The position numbers and the translations under genes are program-made. 6,403 bases of DNA. It comes from an uncultured Synergistia bacterium. Its GTDB lineage: Bacteria > Eremiobacterota > SpSt-956 > JAKJGF01. Shown piece by piece: positions 1-6,403 of the stretch. Position 1 is the first letter of the stretch; every line of letters begins with the position of its first letter. The notes beneath the pieces are model-generated. The model saw only the letters and a program-made list of their open reading frames with translations, was not told where the DNA came from and did not search any database. The DNA lies in the NCBI GenBank assembly GCA_937888925.1, contig CALARM010000095.1:1-6403 (forward strand), in the 5' to 3' direction.

Positions 1-161
1 GCCTGCCAGGCAGAAGCTTTTTACGGGTACCCTTTTACCTGTTACGGTACTAAGTCATTATTTATGGATAGTTATGAAACTAAATATATAATTATATTAT
101 AATATAACGATTCATTTTCATTATTATTGCAACATAATTTTATTATTTATTTGGCACTATA
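1..161. other. Non-coding AT-rich upstream region
   Basis: No convincing gene is visible here on either strand. All three forward frames are open from the window edge for only about 50 to 100 bases, and none reads like a recognisable protein end. The first 50 bases are more GC-rich and contain short inverted repeats: CTGCC-A-GGCAG at 3-13, followed by five T at 18-22, and the palindrome GGGTACCC at 25-32. The first could be the remnant of a terminator of a gene lying before the window, but its stem is short and the left side is cut. From about 60 to 160 the sequence is almost pure A and T, as in an upstream promoter region. Confidence 0.5.
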
Positions 162-170
162 TGATATAAT
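162..170 (+). promoter_or_regulatory. Extended -10 promoter for the lipoprotein-kinase unit
   Basis: TGATATAAT is a perfect match to the extended -10 consensus TGnTATAAT. No good -35 hexamer lies 16 to 18 bases upstream, which is usual for extended -10 promoters, and the A/T-only stretch before it could act as an UP-like element. Transcription would start near 177, giving a leader of about 100 bases before the ATG at 280. Assignment is by consensus only. Confidence 0.55.
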
Positions 171-176
171 ATATTT

Positions 177-279
177 TATAAGTTAAGAGGAAAAGTCAAT
201 AGCCTGTCTCGTAACAGGACGGACGATACTTTTCATGTTAACTACCCATCCCGACATGGATTTACGAAAGGAGAAGAAA
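177..279 (+). other. 5' leader of the lipoprotein gene
   Basis: This is the presumed untranslated leader of about 100 bases. It is more GC-rich than the promoter region before it. It can form two small hairpins: CCTGT at 203-207 with ACAGG at 214-218, and a weaker pairing of 232-239 with 253-260 that includes two G-U pairs. Neither covers the ribosome binding site at 266-273. I do not recognise a known riboswitch or leader peptide. An SD-like AAGAGG at 185-190 is not followed by a start codon at a useful distance. Confidence 0.35.
266..273 (+). promoter_or_regulatory. Ribosome binding site deciding the start at 280
   Basis: GAAAGGAG lies six bases before the ATG at 280. The in-frame ATG codons at 235 and 256 have no comparable site and would put 15 or 8 charged residues in front of the lipoprotein signal, so 280 is the preferred start. 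Confidence 0.85.
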
Positions 280-1356
280 ATGAAATATTCATTTATTCTA
301 TTATTTATTATTATATCAATAACTATATGTGGTTGTATTGCCAGGAATAAGAGTAATCCTGCCGGTAATATTGAACTCACTCCTGTCAGTATGATTGATA
401 ATAAAACCCCTGCAGATACTATGGAGAATACTCCTGTCAGTATTAGTGGGGAAAAGACCCCTGCCAGTAAAAAGAATTATACTTTTACAAAATACTCGAT
501 TCCTGCGGCAAAAAAAATAGATCCTTCTTTGAAAGCTGAGGTAGATGAAGCTATTGCTGATATGATGAACATGAAAGATGTTCAAAAATCATTTGACGGC
601 AGGCAGAAACTTGATAAATTATGTGAAAAATACAATGGTAATGTTCCTTTGTTTGCCTATCTTCTGGAACACTCAGAACCGCAGGTCGCATATAAAGCTA
701 TGTGGGGAGTGGGATTCGGAGATAAAATGAAACCTGCTGAGAAATTCCAGGTTCTCATATGTGCTGTAAAACATCCTTCTGATTATGCAAGATCAAATGT
801 TTTTTTTAACCTGTCTTCTCAGGCAAATACACAGCAGGAGAAAGAGACCCTGAAAAAACTTGCCAGGGAAGCCCTTGACGATCCAAGCCCTCATGTGAGA
901 ACAAATGCTGTTTTCGTCCTTGGTCAGGTTAGAGATACTGAAAGTATTGATAAAATAAAAGAAATGTTGAAGACTGACCCGGCACAGCAGGTTACATCGA
1001 GTGCGGTAGAAGCTCTTGATAAACTCGGTGCCTATAACAAAGAAGAATATCTTGATATACTGAAAAATGGCACACCCTATGTAAAATGTTCTGTCATATC
1101 TGTTATGTCCAACAGAAAAGAAAAAGATATTATAACATTACTTGCGGGAATGCTTGATGACAGGACAGAAACCTTTTTTTCCGAGAAATGTATCGATGAA
1201 ACCCCTATGTCGTACAATGCTCTCAGAGGAACTTTACAGGAAATGGCAGTAATAGGACTTGAAACAATTACAGGTCAAAAATTTAAAGGACAGGATGAAA
1301 ATGATTTAGAAGGAACAGTGAGACAGTGGAAAGAGTGGTGCAAGAAAAATAAATGA
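280..1356 (+). CDS. HEAT-repeat lipoprotein
   Basis: This is a 358-residue exported lipoprotein with a helical-repeat body, probably a scaffold that binds other proteins on the envelope side; no enzymatic motif is seen. Residues 1-18 are a short signal (MKY followed by a long I/L/F stretch) ending in a lipobox-like ICGC with Cys19 as the likely lipidated residue; Cys at -2 is unusual. Residues 26-67 form a Pro/Thr/Ser-rich linker built from short tandem repeats. From about residue 80 the chain is alpha-helical. HEAT/PBS-lyase-like units are clearest at about 188-217 (DDPSPHVRTNAVFVLGQV) and 221-250, with weaker ones at 117-180 and 252-330. The C-terminus (LETITGQKF, then WKEWCKK) resembles the end of many bacterial HEAT-repeat proteins. 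The kinase gene follows 61 bases downstream without a terminator, suggesting co-transcription. Specific function is unknown. Confidence 0.85.
   Translation: MKYSFILLFIIISITICGCIARNKSNPAGNIELTPVSMIDNKTPADTMENTPVSISGEKTPASKKNYTFTKYSIPAAKKIDPSLKAEVDEAIADMMNMKDVQKSFDGRQKLDKLCEKYNGNVPLFAYLLEHSEPQVAYKAMWGVGFGDKMKPAEKFQVLICAVKHPSDYARSNVFFNLSSQANTQQEKETLKKLAREALDDPSPHVRTNAVFVLGQVRDTESIDKIKEMLKTDPAQQVTSSAVEALDKLGAYNKEEYLDILKNGTPYVKCSVISVMSNRKEKDIITLLAGMLDDRTETFFSEKCIDETPMSYNALRGTLQEMAVIGLETITGQKFKGQDENDLEGTVRQWKEWCKKNK
355..480 (+). repeat. In-frame tandem minisatellite, alternating 24 and 27 bases
   Basis: Five degenerate units begin at 355, 379, 406, 430 and 457, with lengths 24, 27, 24, 27 and 24 bases. 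Each contains a core like CCTGYCAGTA (at 358, 382, 409, 433 and 460). They encode NPAGNIEL, TPVSMIDNK, TPADTMEN, TPVSISGEK and TPASKKNY. The higher-order unit is 51 bases, seen best as 379-429 against 430-477. The repeats keep the reading frame and make a flexible linker between the lipid anchor and the HEAT domain. Confidence 0.8.
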
Positions 1357-1417
1357 TAACCGGAATCCCGGGAAAATAACATTTTGCATGATTCACAGAG
1401 CTATTTAAGAAAGTGAT
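1357..1417 (+). other. Intergenic spacer, no terminator
   Basis: These 61 bases hold a TCCCGGGA palindrome at 1366-1373 that has no loop and no following T run, so it is not a terminator. I see no good promoter. The upstream AAGAAAGTG at 1407-1415 is only a weak ribosome binding site for the kinase, in contrast to the strong sites of the other three genes. Confidence 0.5.
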
Positions 1418-4400
1418 ATGTTCATGAGATATGAAGATATGTCCGGAGATGAATTAATAAAAGAAGTTGAACGTCTTTCTTCTCTGCTAAAGTCAGCTGA
1501 ATCAGATGATGAATTGAAAAGAATAGTCCAGGAATTACATGCCGATCAGATGAATCTGGAGGTGGAGAACAGAGAACTCAGAAAAAAACAGATTGAACTG
1601 GAAGAAGATAAAAAAATCTGCAGGGAAATCTACGATTTTGCGCCTTCAGGTTATTGTACTATTGATGCCGGAGGTATTATAAAAGATATAAATCTGACAG
1701 GTGCGTCCATACTCGGTAAAGAACGGCCATCTTTAATCAATCTATCTTTTATGGAATTTATTGCTGAGCCGGATAGAGATAAATTTTCGACTTATCTGAA
1801 AGAATGCAGTGATGCTCAGGAAAAAAGAAAAATAGAATTAACTATTAATGAACAAAATAAACCCTCCGCTTATGTTGAATTATTGACCGTATCTGCAGCG
1901 GATAAAGGACAGAATATAATCTATCGAATAATCTTTACTGATATTACGGAAAGAAAAAAAATTGAAGAAGCACAGCTCTTTTTATTGCATTGTGGCTATA
2001 GAAGCCCTGAAGAAGATTTTTTTAAGTTGCTGGCACAATATCTGGCGAAAACACTGGATATGGATTTTGTCTGTATTGACAGTCTGGAAGGTGACAACCT
2101 CAGTGCCAGAACTCTTGCAGTCTATTTTGACGGCAAATTCGAGGATAATATAGTTTATACATTGAAAGATACTCCATGCGGTGAGGTGGTGGGGAAAGTA
2201 GTTTGTTCTTTCCCGAAGGATGTGAGGCATATGTTTCCTGAAGATGCAGTTCTTCAGAAAATGAAAGCTGAAAGTTATGCCGGTGTTACCCTGTGGAGTT
2301 CTGACGGGAAGCCGATAGGATTGATTGCTGTCATGGGCAGGAGAAAAACAGGAGATCTAAAAGTCGCCGAAACAATTCTGAAACTGGTATCATTACGGGC
2401 TGCCGGAGAACTGGAATACAATCAAATTGTTGATTCACTCCGTAAGAGTGAGCAGAGACTGGTAATGGCTCAGAAGTCTGCAGGAGCAGGAGTATGGGAT
2501 TGGGATATGAAAACAGGTCTTCTTGAATGGTCCAGGGAGCTTTTCTATCTCTTCGGATTAAAGCCCGATACGGACAAAGCTACTTTCGATACATGGCGTC
2601 ACGTAATCTATCCCGATGATATTGACATTGCGTCAGAGCGTATTGACAGAGCCATAAAAGATGGCACACTGCTTAACAGTGAATACCGTATAGTTCTTCC
2701 CGATGGAGAAATTCGCTGGATTAATGCTCTTGGCAGAACAATATATGATCAATCAGGACGGCCGGAACGTATGGCAGGAATCTGCATAGACATTACAGAG
2801 CAAAAACTGGCTGATGAATTAATTCTATCTGAACGTAATAAGCTGAAATCCATTTTAGATTCATATCCTTATGGTATCTATATAGTTAACCAGCAATATG
2901 ACATTGAATACATTAATCCCGTTATTGAACAGGAATTCGGCCTGATATTGAACCGTAAATGTTTTGAGTATTTTCATAATCTTAAAGAACCATGTCCGTG
3001 GTGTAAGAATGGAGAAGTTTTTTCAGGTAAAACTGTAAGGTGGGAGTGGACCAGCAGGCACGGCAGGGTATATGATTTATTTGATATGCCGATTCTCAAT
3101 TCATATGGAAAGCTCTCCAAACTGGAAGTGTTTTATGATATTACGGAAAGAAAGCGTGCAGAAGAGGCACGGAGAAAAAGTGAAGAAAAACTAATGTTTG
3201 CTATGGAAACGAGCCACATAGGTATGTGGGATCTTGACCTGGTAAACCACAGTGCATTCCGTTCTCTTGAACATGATCGTATTTTCGGCTATAAAGAGCT
3301 TCTACCTGAATGGACTTATGAAATGTTTCTCGAACATGTATTACCTGAAGAGCGTCTAATGGTAGATAGTAGATTTAAACATGCGATTGAAACCGTAAGT
3401 GACTGGAATTTTGAATGCCCCATACGCCGCACTGACGGCGAATTGCGCTGGATATGGGCTGCAGGCCGTCATCAGATTGATGATGCTTCCGGTTCACGTC
3501 ATATGGCAGGAATTGTACAGGATATTACGGACCGTAAAAAAGCAGAGGAAGATAGAGAAAAACTGCAGAACCAGTTGCTTCATTCGCAGAAAATGGAGTC
3601 TGTAGGTCGACTCGCAGGAGGAGTTGCCCATGATTTTAATAATATACTTGGTATTATTATCAGTGTTTCAGAATTGATACTTATGGATATGGAAGCTGAT
3701 GATCCGTTATATACCCGCCTTCAGCAGATTATTAATTCATCGGAAAGAGCAGCAAATCTTGTCGGTCAGCTTCTGGCTTTTGCCAGAAAGCAGACTGTAA
3801 GTCCGAGAATACTGGACATAAACGAAACTATATCATCTATGATTAAAATGCTTCATAGAATTATAGGAGAAGACATAGAGCTTATATGGATGCCGGGGTA
3901 TAACCTTGAAAAGGTCAGAATTGATCCCACTCAGATAGACCAGATTCTGGTAAATCTTGTAATAAATTCCCGTGATGCGATTCCCGGTATCGGTTCTATT
4001 ACACTGGAAACAGCTAATGTAATATTTGATACTCCATCTGTTTCAGGCTATGAAGTAATCCCTCCGGGAGAGTATGTTATGCTGTCAGTAAGTGATACGG
4101 GAGCCGGAATAAGTAAAGAATTAATGAAAAATATATTTGAACCTTTCTTTACTACTAAAGAACTTGGAAAAGGAACAGGTCTCGGTCTTGCGACTGTCTA
4201 TGGTATTGTTCGCCAGAATAACGGATTTATTAATGTGTACAGCGAAGAGGGGAAAGGAACAACCTTCAAAATTTATCTGCCATGTATTAAATCAAAAGAT
4301 ATTCACCTGTCCTCAGGGAAAACTGCAGACAGACCGGAGAGAGGAACAGAGACTATACTTATTACAGAAGACGAAGAAGATTATCTTATGCCATGTAAAA

Positions 4401-4714
4401 TGCTCCTTGAAAAGCTTGGTTATACTGTGCTCGCAGCAAGGACTCCCGGTGAAGCCATTACTATATCAGAGCAATACAGGGGAAAGATAAATCTTCTGAT
4501 TGTAGATGTAGTAATGCCTGAAATGAACGGAAGAGAATTGATGGAAAAAATACATACAATCAGACCTGAGCTTAAGTGCCTTTATATGTCAGGATATACA
4601 GCCAATATAATTGCCCATCATGGTGTTCTGGATGAAGGAGTGAATTTTATAGAAAAACCTTTTTCCATAAAAATTATTGCAAAAAAAGTCAGAGAAATAC
4701 TGGATGAGAAATAA
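1418..4714 (+). CDS. Soluble multi-PAS/GAF hybrid histidine kinase with receiver
   Basis: This 1098-residue protein autophosphorylates on His and passes the phosphate to its own receiver. Domains in order: coiled coil 10-72, with the common PAS-kinase leader pattern ([19 protein letters not shown]); PAS 64-180, ending DITERK; GAF about 195-335; PAS 345-464; PAS 472-580, with a Cys/His cluster; PAS 590-708; HisKA 718-790, with His738 in GGVAHDFNN; HATPase about 835-955, with N box NLVINSRDA (Asn850), DTGAGI 893-898, IFEPFFTTK 906-914 and GTGLGL 919-924; receiver 978-1098, with acidic pair Glu984/Asp985, phospho-acceptor Asp1030, Ser1058 and Lys1080. All catalytic residues are present. No membrane helix is seen, so sensing is cytoplasmic. 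No DNA-binding output domain is fused and no response regulator gene lies in this window, so the target is unknown. ATG 1424 is an alternative start; neither has a strong ribosome site. Ligands of the PAS and GAF domains cannot be told. Confidence 0.95.
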   Translation: MFMRYEDMSGDELIKEVERLSSLLKSAESDDELKRIVQELHADQMNLEVENRELRKKQIELEEDKKICREIYDFAPSGYCTIDAGGIIKDINLTGASILGKERPSLINLSFMEFIAEPDRDKFSTYLKECSDAQEKRKIELTINEQNKPSAYVELLTVSAADKGQNIIYRIIFTDITERKKIEEAQLFLLHCGYRSPEEDFFKLLAQYLAKTLDMDFVCIDSLEGDNLSARTLAVYFDGKFEDNIVYTLKDTPCGEVVGKVVCSFPKDVRHMFPEDAVLQKMKAESYAGVTLWSSDGKPIGLIAVMGRRKTGDLKVAETILKLVSLRAAGELEYNQIVDSLRKSEQRLVMAQKSAGAGVWDWDMKTGLLEWSRELFYLFGLKPDTDKATFDTWRHVIYPDDIDIASERIDRAIKDGTLLNSEYRIVLPDGEIRWINALGRTIYDQSGRPERMAGICIDITEQKLADELILSERNKLKSILDSYPYGIYIVNQQYDIEYINPVIEQEFGLILNRKCFEYFHNLKEPCPWCKNGEVFSGKTVRWEWTSRHGRVYDLFDMPILNSYGKLSKLEVFYDITERKRAEEARRKSEEKLMFAMETSHIGMWDLDLVNHSAFRSLEHDRIFGYKELLPEWTYEMFLEHVLPEERLMVDSRFKHAIETVSDWNFECPIRRTDGELRWIWAAGRHQIDDASGSRHMAGIVQDITDRKKAEEDREKLQNQLLHSQKMESVGRLAGGVAHDFNNILGIIISVSELILMDMEADDPLYTRLQQIINSSERAANLVGQLLAFARKQTVSPRILDINETISSMIKMLHRIIGEDIELIWMPGYNLEKVRIDPTQIDQILVNLVINSRDAIPGIGSITLETANVIFDTPSVSGYEVIPPGEYVMLSVSDTGAGISKELMKNIFEPFFTTKELGKGTGLGLATVYGIVRQNNGFINVYSEEGKGTTFKIYLPCIKSKDIHLSSGKTADRPERGTETILITEDEEDYLMPCKMLLEKLGYTVLAARTPGEAITISEQYRGKINLLIVDVVMPEMNGRELMEKIHTIRPELKCLYMSGYTANIIAHHGVLDEGVNFIEKPFSIKIIAKKVREILDEK

Positions 4715-4723
4715 ATAACTCAT

Positions 4724-4753
4724 GGTAATGATGGCTTTACCTGTAAAGTTTTT
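4724..4753 (+). terminator. Weak intrinsic terminator after the kinase
   Basis: CTTTAC at 4735-4740 pairs with GTAAAG at 4743-4748 and is followed at once by five T (4749-4753); the realistic form is five pairs with a CCTG loop. The stem is AT-rich, so termination would be leaky. GGTAA at 4724-4728 can pair with TTACC at 4737-4741, an alternative fold that would use up the left arm of the terminator. Confidence 0.5.
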
Positions 4754-4802
4754 ATAAATCTATATTTTTTTATTATTATAAAGAGTAATTTTATCGGAAA
4801 TA
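4754..4802. other. AT-rich spacer before the second promoter
   Basis: An almost pure A/T stretch between the terminator and the next -10 element. It has no coding potential and no recognisable -35 box. Like the region before the first promoter, it could serve as an UP-like element. Confidence 0.35.
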
Positions 4803-4811
4803 TGGTATAAT
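4803..4811 (+). promoter_or_regulatory. Extended -10 promoter for the membrane protein-ankyrin unit
   Basis: TGGTATAAT matches TGnTATAAT perfectly, as does the promoter at 162-170, and it too lacks a good -35 hexamer at 16 to 18 bases. Transcription would start near 4818, leaving a leader of about 33 bases before the ATG at 4851. It lies just after the terminator-like hairpin, which supports a transcription unit boundary. Confidence 0.6.
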
Positions 4812-4837
4812 TCTTCCTTCTACTTATTTTAGATATT

Positions 4838-4843
4838 GAGGTG
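4838..4843 (+). promoter_or_regulatory. Ribosome binding site deciding the start at 4851
   Basis: GAGGTG ends seven bases before ATG 4851. A possible in-frame TTG at 4836 overlaps this site and so cannot be the start that it serves. Confidence 0.8.
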
Positions 4844-4850
4844 CTTGAAT

Positions 4851-5489
4851 ATGAGCGATGCTAAAAAGAAAAATTTCTGGACATCTTTAAAAGAGAATAT
4901 GCCGTGGAAGGAGTTGCTCTTCGGTTTAATTATTCCCCTTAACGGCCTTTATATTTTTTTACATTTTAATAAAGGCCTGGCTGGTATGGTCTTTGTACTC
5001 ATCTGGTATATAATTCTTTTTACTATCAATATAGCAGTTATGAAAAAAGTCAATATTTTTGCTGTCATAACATTGTTTATGATTTTATTGAATTTCTTCA
5101 CATCTTTCTTTCACAGTCATCCTTCTTTACAGATCTTTGTTAAAGCTTTCGATCAGGCTGTATTTGGTTTTATATTCCTCGGTTCTATCCTCCTGGCAAA
5201 ACCTCTTGTGCTCAGGTTTGTCAATAAGGAAACACTTGAGAAAATACCGGAAAAAGTAAAAAAATCTCCTTATTTTTTAAAGACATGGAATATTGTTACT
5301 GCCATGTGGGGAATTTTTTATATTATTACATCTCTGACTATAGTTTACCTTGGCTGTTTTCATAAGGAACTTGAACATACTGTTGACTTTTATACAGGTT
5401 GGCCTGCAACCCTTGTTTTACTCGTTATCAGTATAAAGTTTCCCGAATATTATCTGGGAAAACACAGGCATGATATAGAGAAAGAATAA
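4851..5489 (+). CDS. Six-helix membrane protein, VC0807-like
   Basis: This 212-residue integral inner-membrane protein has about six hydrophobic helices, at roughly 21-39, 43-63, 67-88, 100-122, 147-169 and 180-197. The N-terminus (MSDAKKKNFW) is basic and the C-terminus charged; both are probably cytoplasmic if six helices is right. A Lys-rich loop lies between helices four and five (residues 123-145). The pattern of helix four, ending GSILLAKPLVLRF, followed by a basic loop and a helix starting near TAMWGIFYI, resembles the VC0807 family of small membrane proteins of unknown function, found in many bacteria. This is a resemblance judged by eye, with moderate certainty. No transporter or enzyme signature is seen. 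It has its own promoter, and the ankyrin gene follows 42 bases downstream with no terminator, so the two are probably co-transcribed. Confidence 0.85.
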   Translation: MSDAKKKNFWTSLKENMPWKELLFGLIIPLNGLYIFLHFNKGLAGMVFVLIWYIILFTINIAVMKKVNIFAVITLFMILLNFFTSFFHSHPSLQIFVKAFDQAVFGFIFLGSILLAKPLVLRFVNKETLEKIPEKVKKSPYFLKTWNIVTAMWGIFYIITSLTIVYLGCFHKELEHTVDFYTGWPATLVLLVISIKFPEYYLGKHRHDIEKE

Positions 5490-5519
5490 AAGGATAGAGG
5501 GCTAAAGAATAAAAAAAGT

Positions 5520-5525
5520 GAGGTG
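5520..5525 (+). promoter_or_regulatory. Ribosome binding site of the ankyrin gene
   Basis: GAGGTG ends six bases before ATG 5532. It is the same hexamer, within TGAGGTG, as the site of the preceding membrane protein gene, and it fixes the start. Confidence 0.8.
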
Positions 5526-5531
5526 TGCGAA

Positions 5532-6403
5532 ATGCTATATATCAGACATATTGTATTATCTTTTTTGATTTTATTTCTTTCTATTAACTCTGCGGATGCT
5601 TCGGATTTTTTCTATGTTTTGAAAAACGGCAATGAGCAGACAGCCATAGATATGGTCAGGGCAAATCCCGGTCTTTATTATTCAAGAGACAGTGATAGTT
5701 CCACCCCTTTACACTGGGCAGCAAAAAAAAATAGAAAGGAACTGGCCCAGTTACTTCTGGCTTTAAGAGCAGATGTGAATGCAAAAGATAATTCAAGCAA
5801 ATCTCCCCTCCACTGGGCGGCAGAAGGAAATGGCAAAGATGTGGCTGAATTGCTTATATACAGAGGAGCCTACGTAAACAGTACAGATAATAAAGACAGA
5901 ACGCCTCTTCATATAGCAGGAGAAAGCGGAAGCGCCTCTATAGGAAAATTACTTATATATAGCGGTGCAAGAATAGATATGAGAGATAAAGACGGCAAAA
6001 CTCCTCTCCATTCTGCAGCCTACGGAGGAAACGATGAACTTATAGAACTGCTTGTATCATACGGTGCAGATGTACATTCTACAGACAGAAATGGAGGCAC
6101 TCCTTTACATATAGCAGCATCAAGAGGCAGGGAAAGTGCCGCTTATAAGCTTATATCATGCGGAGCAGATATAAATGCTCCTGACAGAGATGGCGACACC
6201 CCACTTCACTGGGCGGCAGCAGGTGGGCAGGAAAATACCGTAAGTTTGCTTATATCTCAACATGCCATTATTGATGCACTCGATAATTATGGCAGAACCC
6301 CTCTTCACCTTTCTGCACAGAATGGTATGAGAGATGAAACAGCACTTCTTATAAAAGGCGGGGCAGATTTAAATGCTAAAGATAAAGAGGGAAAGACTCC
6401 TCT
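5532..6403 (+). CDS. Exported ankyrin-repeat protein, 3' end outside window
   Basis: The reading frame is open to the window edge, giving 290 residues plus a partial codon. Residues 1-23 are a signal peptide: basic start (MLYIRH), hydrophobic core (IVLSFLILFLSI) and a signal peptidase I-type site ADA before Ser24, so the protein should leave the cytoplasm. Residues 25-57 look like an N-terminal cap or degenerate repeat (FFYVLKNGNEQTAIDMVRANP). Ankyrin repeats follow, with the T/S-P-L-H motif at residues 58, 91, 124, 157, 190, 223, 256 and 289, exactly 33 apart: seven full repeats and the start of an eighth. Ankyrin repeats bind partner proteins; no catalytic domain is seen in the part present. 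Sitting 42 bases after the membrane protein gene with a strong ribosome site, it is probably in the same operon. The partner, total length and any C-terminal domain are unknown. Confidence 0.93.
   Translation, partial: MLYIRHIVLSFLILFLSINSADASDFFYVLKNGNEQTAIDMVRANPGLYYSRDSDSSTPLHWAAKKNRKELAQLLLALRADVNAKDNSSKSPLHWAAEGNGKDVAELLIYRGAYVNSTDNKDRTPLHIAGESGSASIGKLLIYSGARIDMRDKDGKTPLHSAAYGGNDELIELLVSYGADVHSTDRNGGTPLHIAASRGRESAAYKLISCGADINAPDRDGDTPLHWAAAGGQENTVSLLISQHAIIDALDNYGRTPLHLSAQNGMRDETALLIKGGADLNAKDKEGKTP
5703..6395 (+). repeat. Seven tandem 99-base ankyrin repeats
   Basis: Seven in-frame units of 99 bases start at 5703, 5802, 5901, 6000, 6099, 6198 and 6297, and an eighth begins at 6396. There are no insertions or deletions between units. 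They are similar in protein but clearly diverged in DNA, so this is an old duplication array rather than a recent expansion. Units one, two and six share the variant PLHWAA. Confidence 0.92.

Noticed and set aside
1..102. Tail of an upstream protein gene in frame 1, ending at a TAA at 100-102
   Set aside because: The open stretch is only 33 codons, becomes almost pure A/T towards its end and looks like no recognisable protein; it cannot be separated from chance.
151..170. TTGGCA at 151 as the -35 box for TATAAT at 165
   Set aside because: The spacing is only 8 bases, far below the usual 16 to 18; the extended -10 reading explains the site better.
38..218. Distant inverted match CCTGTTAC (38-45) and GTAACAGG (211-218) as element ends
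   Set aside because: Eight bases only, no transposase or target duplication between or around them; expected by chance at this scale.
235..279. Lipoprotein start at ATG 235
   Set aside because: No ribosome site precedes it, and it would add 15 polar residues before the signal sequence; ATG 280 has GAAAGGAG at ideal distance.
177..279. Riboswitch in the lipoprotein leader
   Set aside because: Only small imperfect hairpins are found, no known aptamer core is recognised, and the ribosome site is left free.
183..585. Two overlapping minus-strand reading frames (183-380 and 316-585)
   Set aside because: They lie opposite the leader and the start of the lipoprotein gene, have low-complexity I/F/R-rich products and no domain resemblance, and the + strand frame has a strong ribosome site and signal peptide.
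1962..2230. Short frames on both strands inside the kinase gene (1962-2153 +, 1982-2230 -)
   Set aside because: They overlap the GAF domain coding region, which is clearly recognisable in the main frame; no independent start signals.
3399..4490. Alternative + strand frames at 3399-3605 and 4137-4490
   Set aside because: Both are shadows of the conserved PAS, HATPase and receiver coding sequence and have no domain resemblance of their own.
4836..4850. TTG start at 4836 for the membrane protein
   Set aside because: It overlaps the GAGGTG site that serves ATG 4851, and nothing suitable lies upstream of it.
5703..6395. CRISPR-like or recent repeat expansion
   Set aside because: The 99-base periodicity is fully explained by 33-residue ankyrin units in one open reading frame, with diverged DNA and no unique spacers.

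Overview
The window looks like a chromosomal piece of an AT-rich bacterium with a Gram-negative-type envelope. It carries a lipoprotein signal, a signal peptidase I-type signal, a six-pass inner-membrane protein and a large soluble hybrid histidine kinase. Shine-Dalgarno sites are clear (AAAGGAG, GAGGTG) and promoters are of the extended -10 type. HEAT and ankyrin repeat proteins beside a multi-PAS hybrid kinase are typical of gene-rich environmental lineages (delta-proteobacteria-like, spirochaete-like or candidate phyla). No marker here fixes the phylum.

Layout, all genes on the + strand: 1-279 is a non-coding leader with a very AT-rich promoter region. 280-1356 encodes a HEAT-repeat lipoprotein whose N-terminal linker is a small tandem repeat. 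1418-4714 encodes a 1098-residue cytoplasmic hybrid sensor kinase (coiled coil, PAS, GAF, PAS, PAS, PAS, HisKA, HATPase, REC). A weak intrinsic terminator and a second extended -10 promoter occupy 4715-4850. 4851-5489 encodes a six-helix membrane protein resembling the VC0807 family. 5532 to the window edge encodes an exported ankyrin-repeat protein with exactly 33-residue repeats, cut off at 6403.

The arrangement suggests two transcription units: lipoprotein plus kinase, then membrane protein plus ankyrin protein. Each has a TGnTATAAT promoter with no good -35 box. Two of the four proteins are exported protein-binding scaffolds, one is an integral membrane protein and one is a soluble signalling hub. 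A shared envelope-related role is possible, but nothing in the sequence proves a functional link. I do not see a clear new defence, mobile or RNA system. The points most worth following up are the Cys/His cluster in the third PAS domain, the 24/27-base alternating repeat in the lipoprotein gene, and the exported, perfectly phased ankyrin array.
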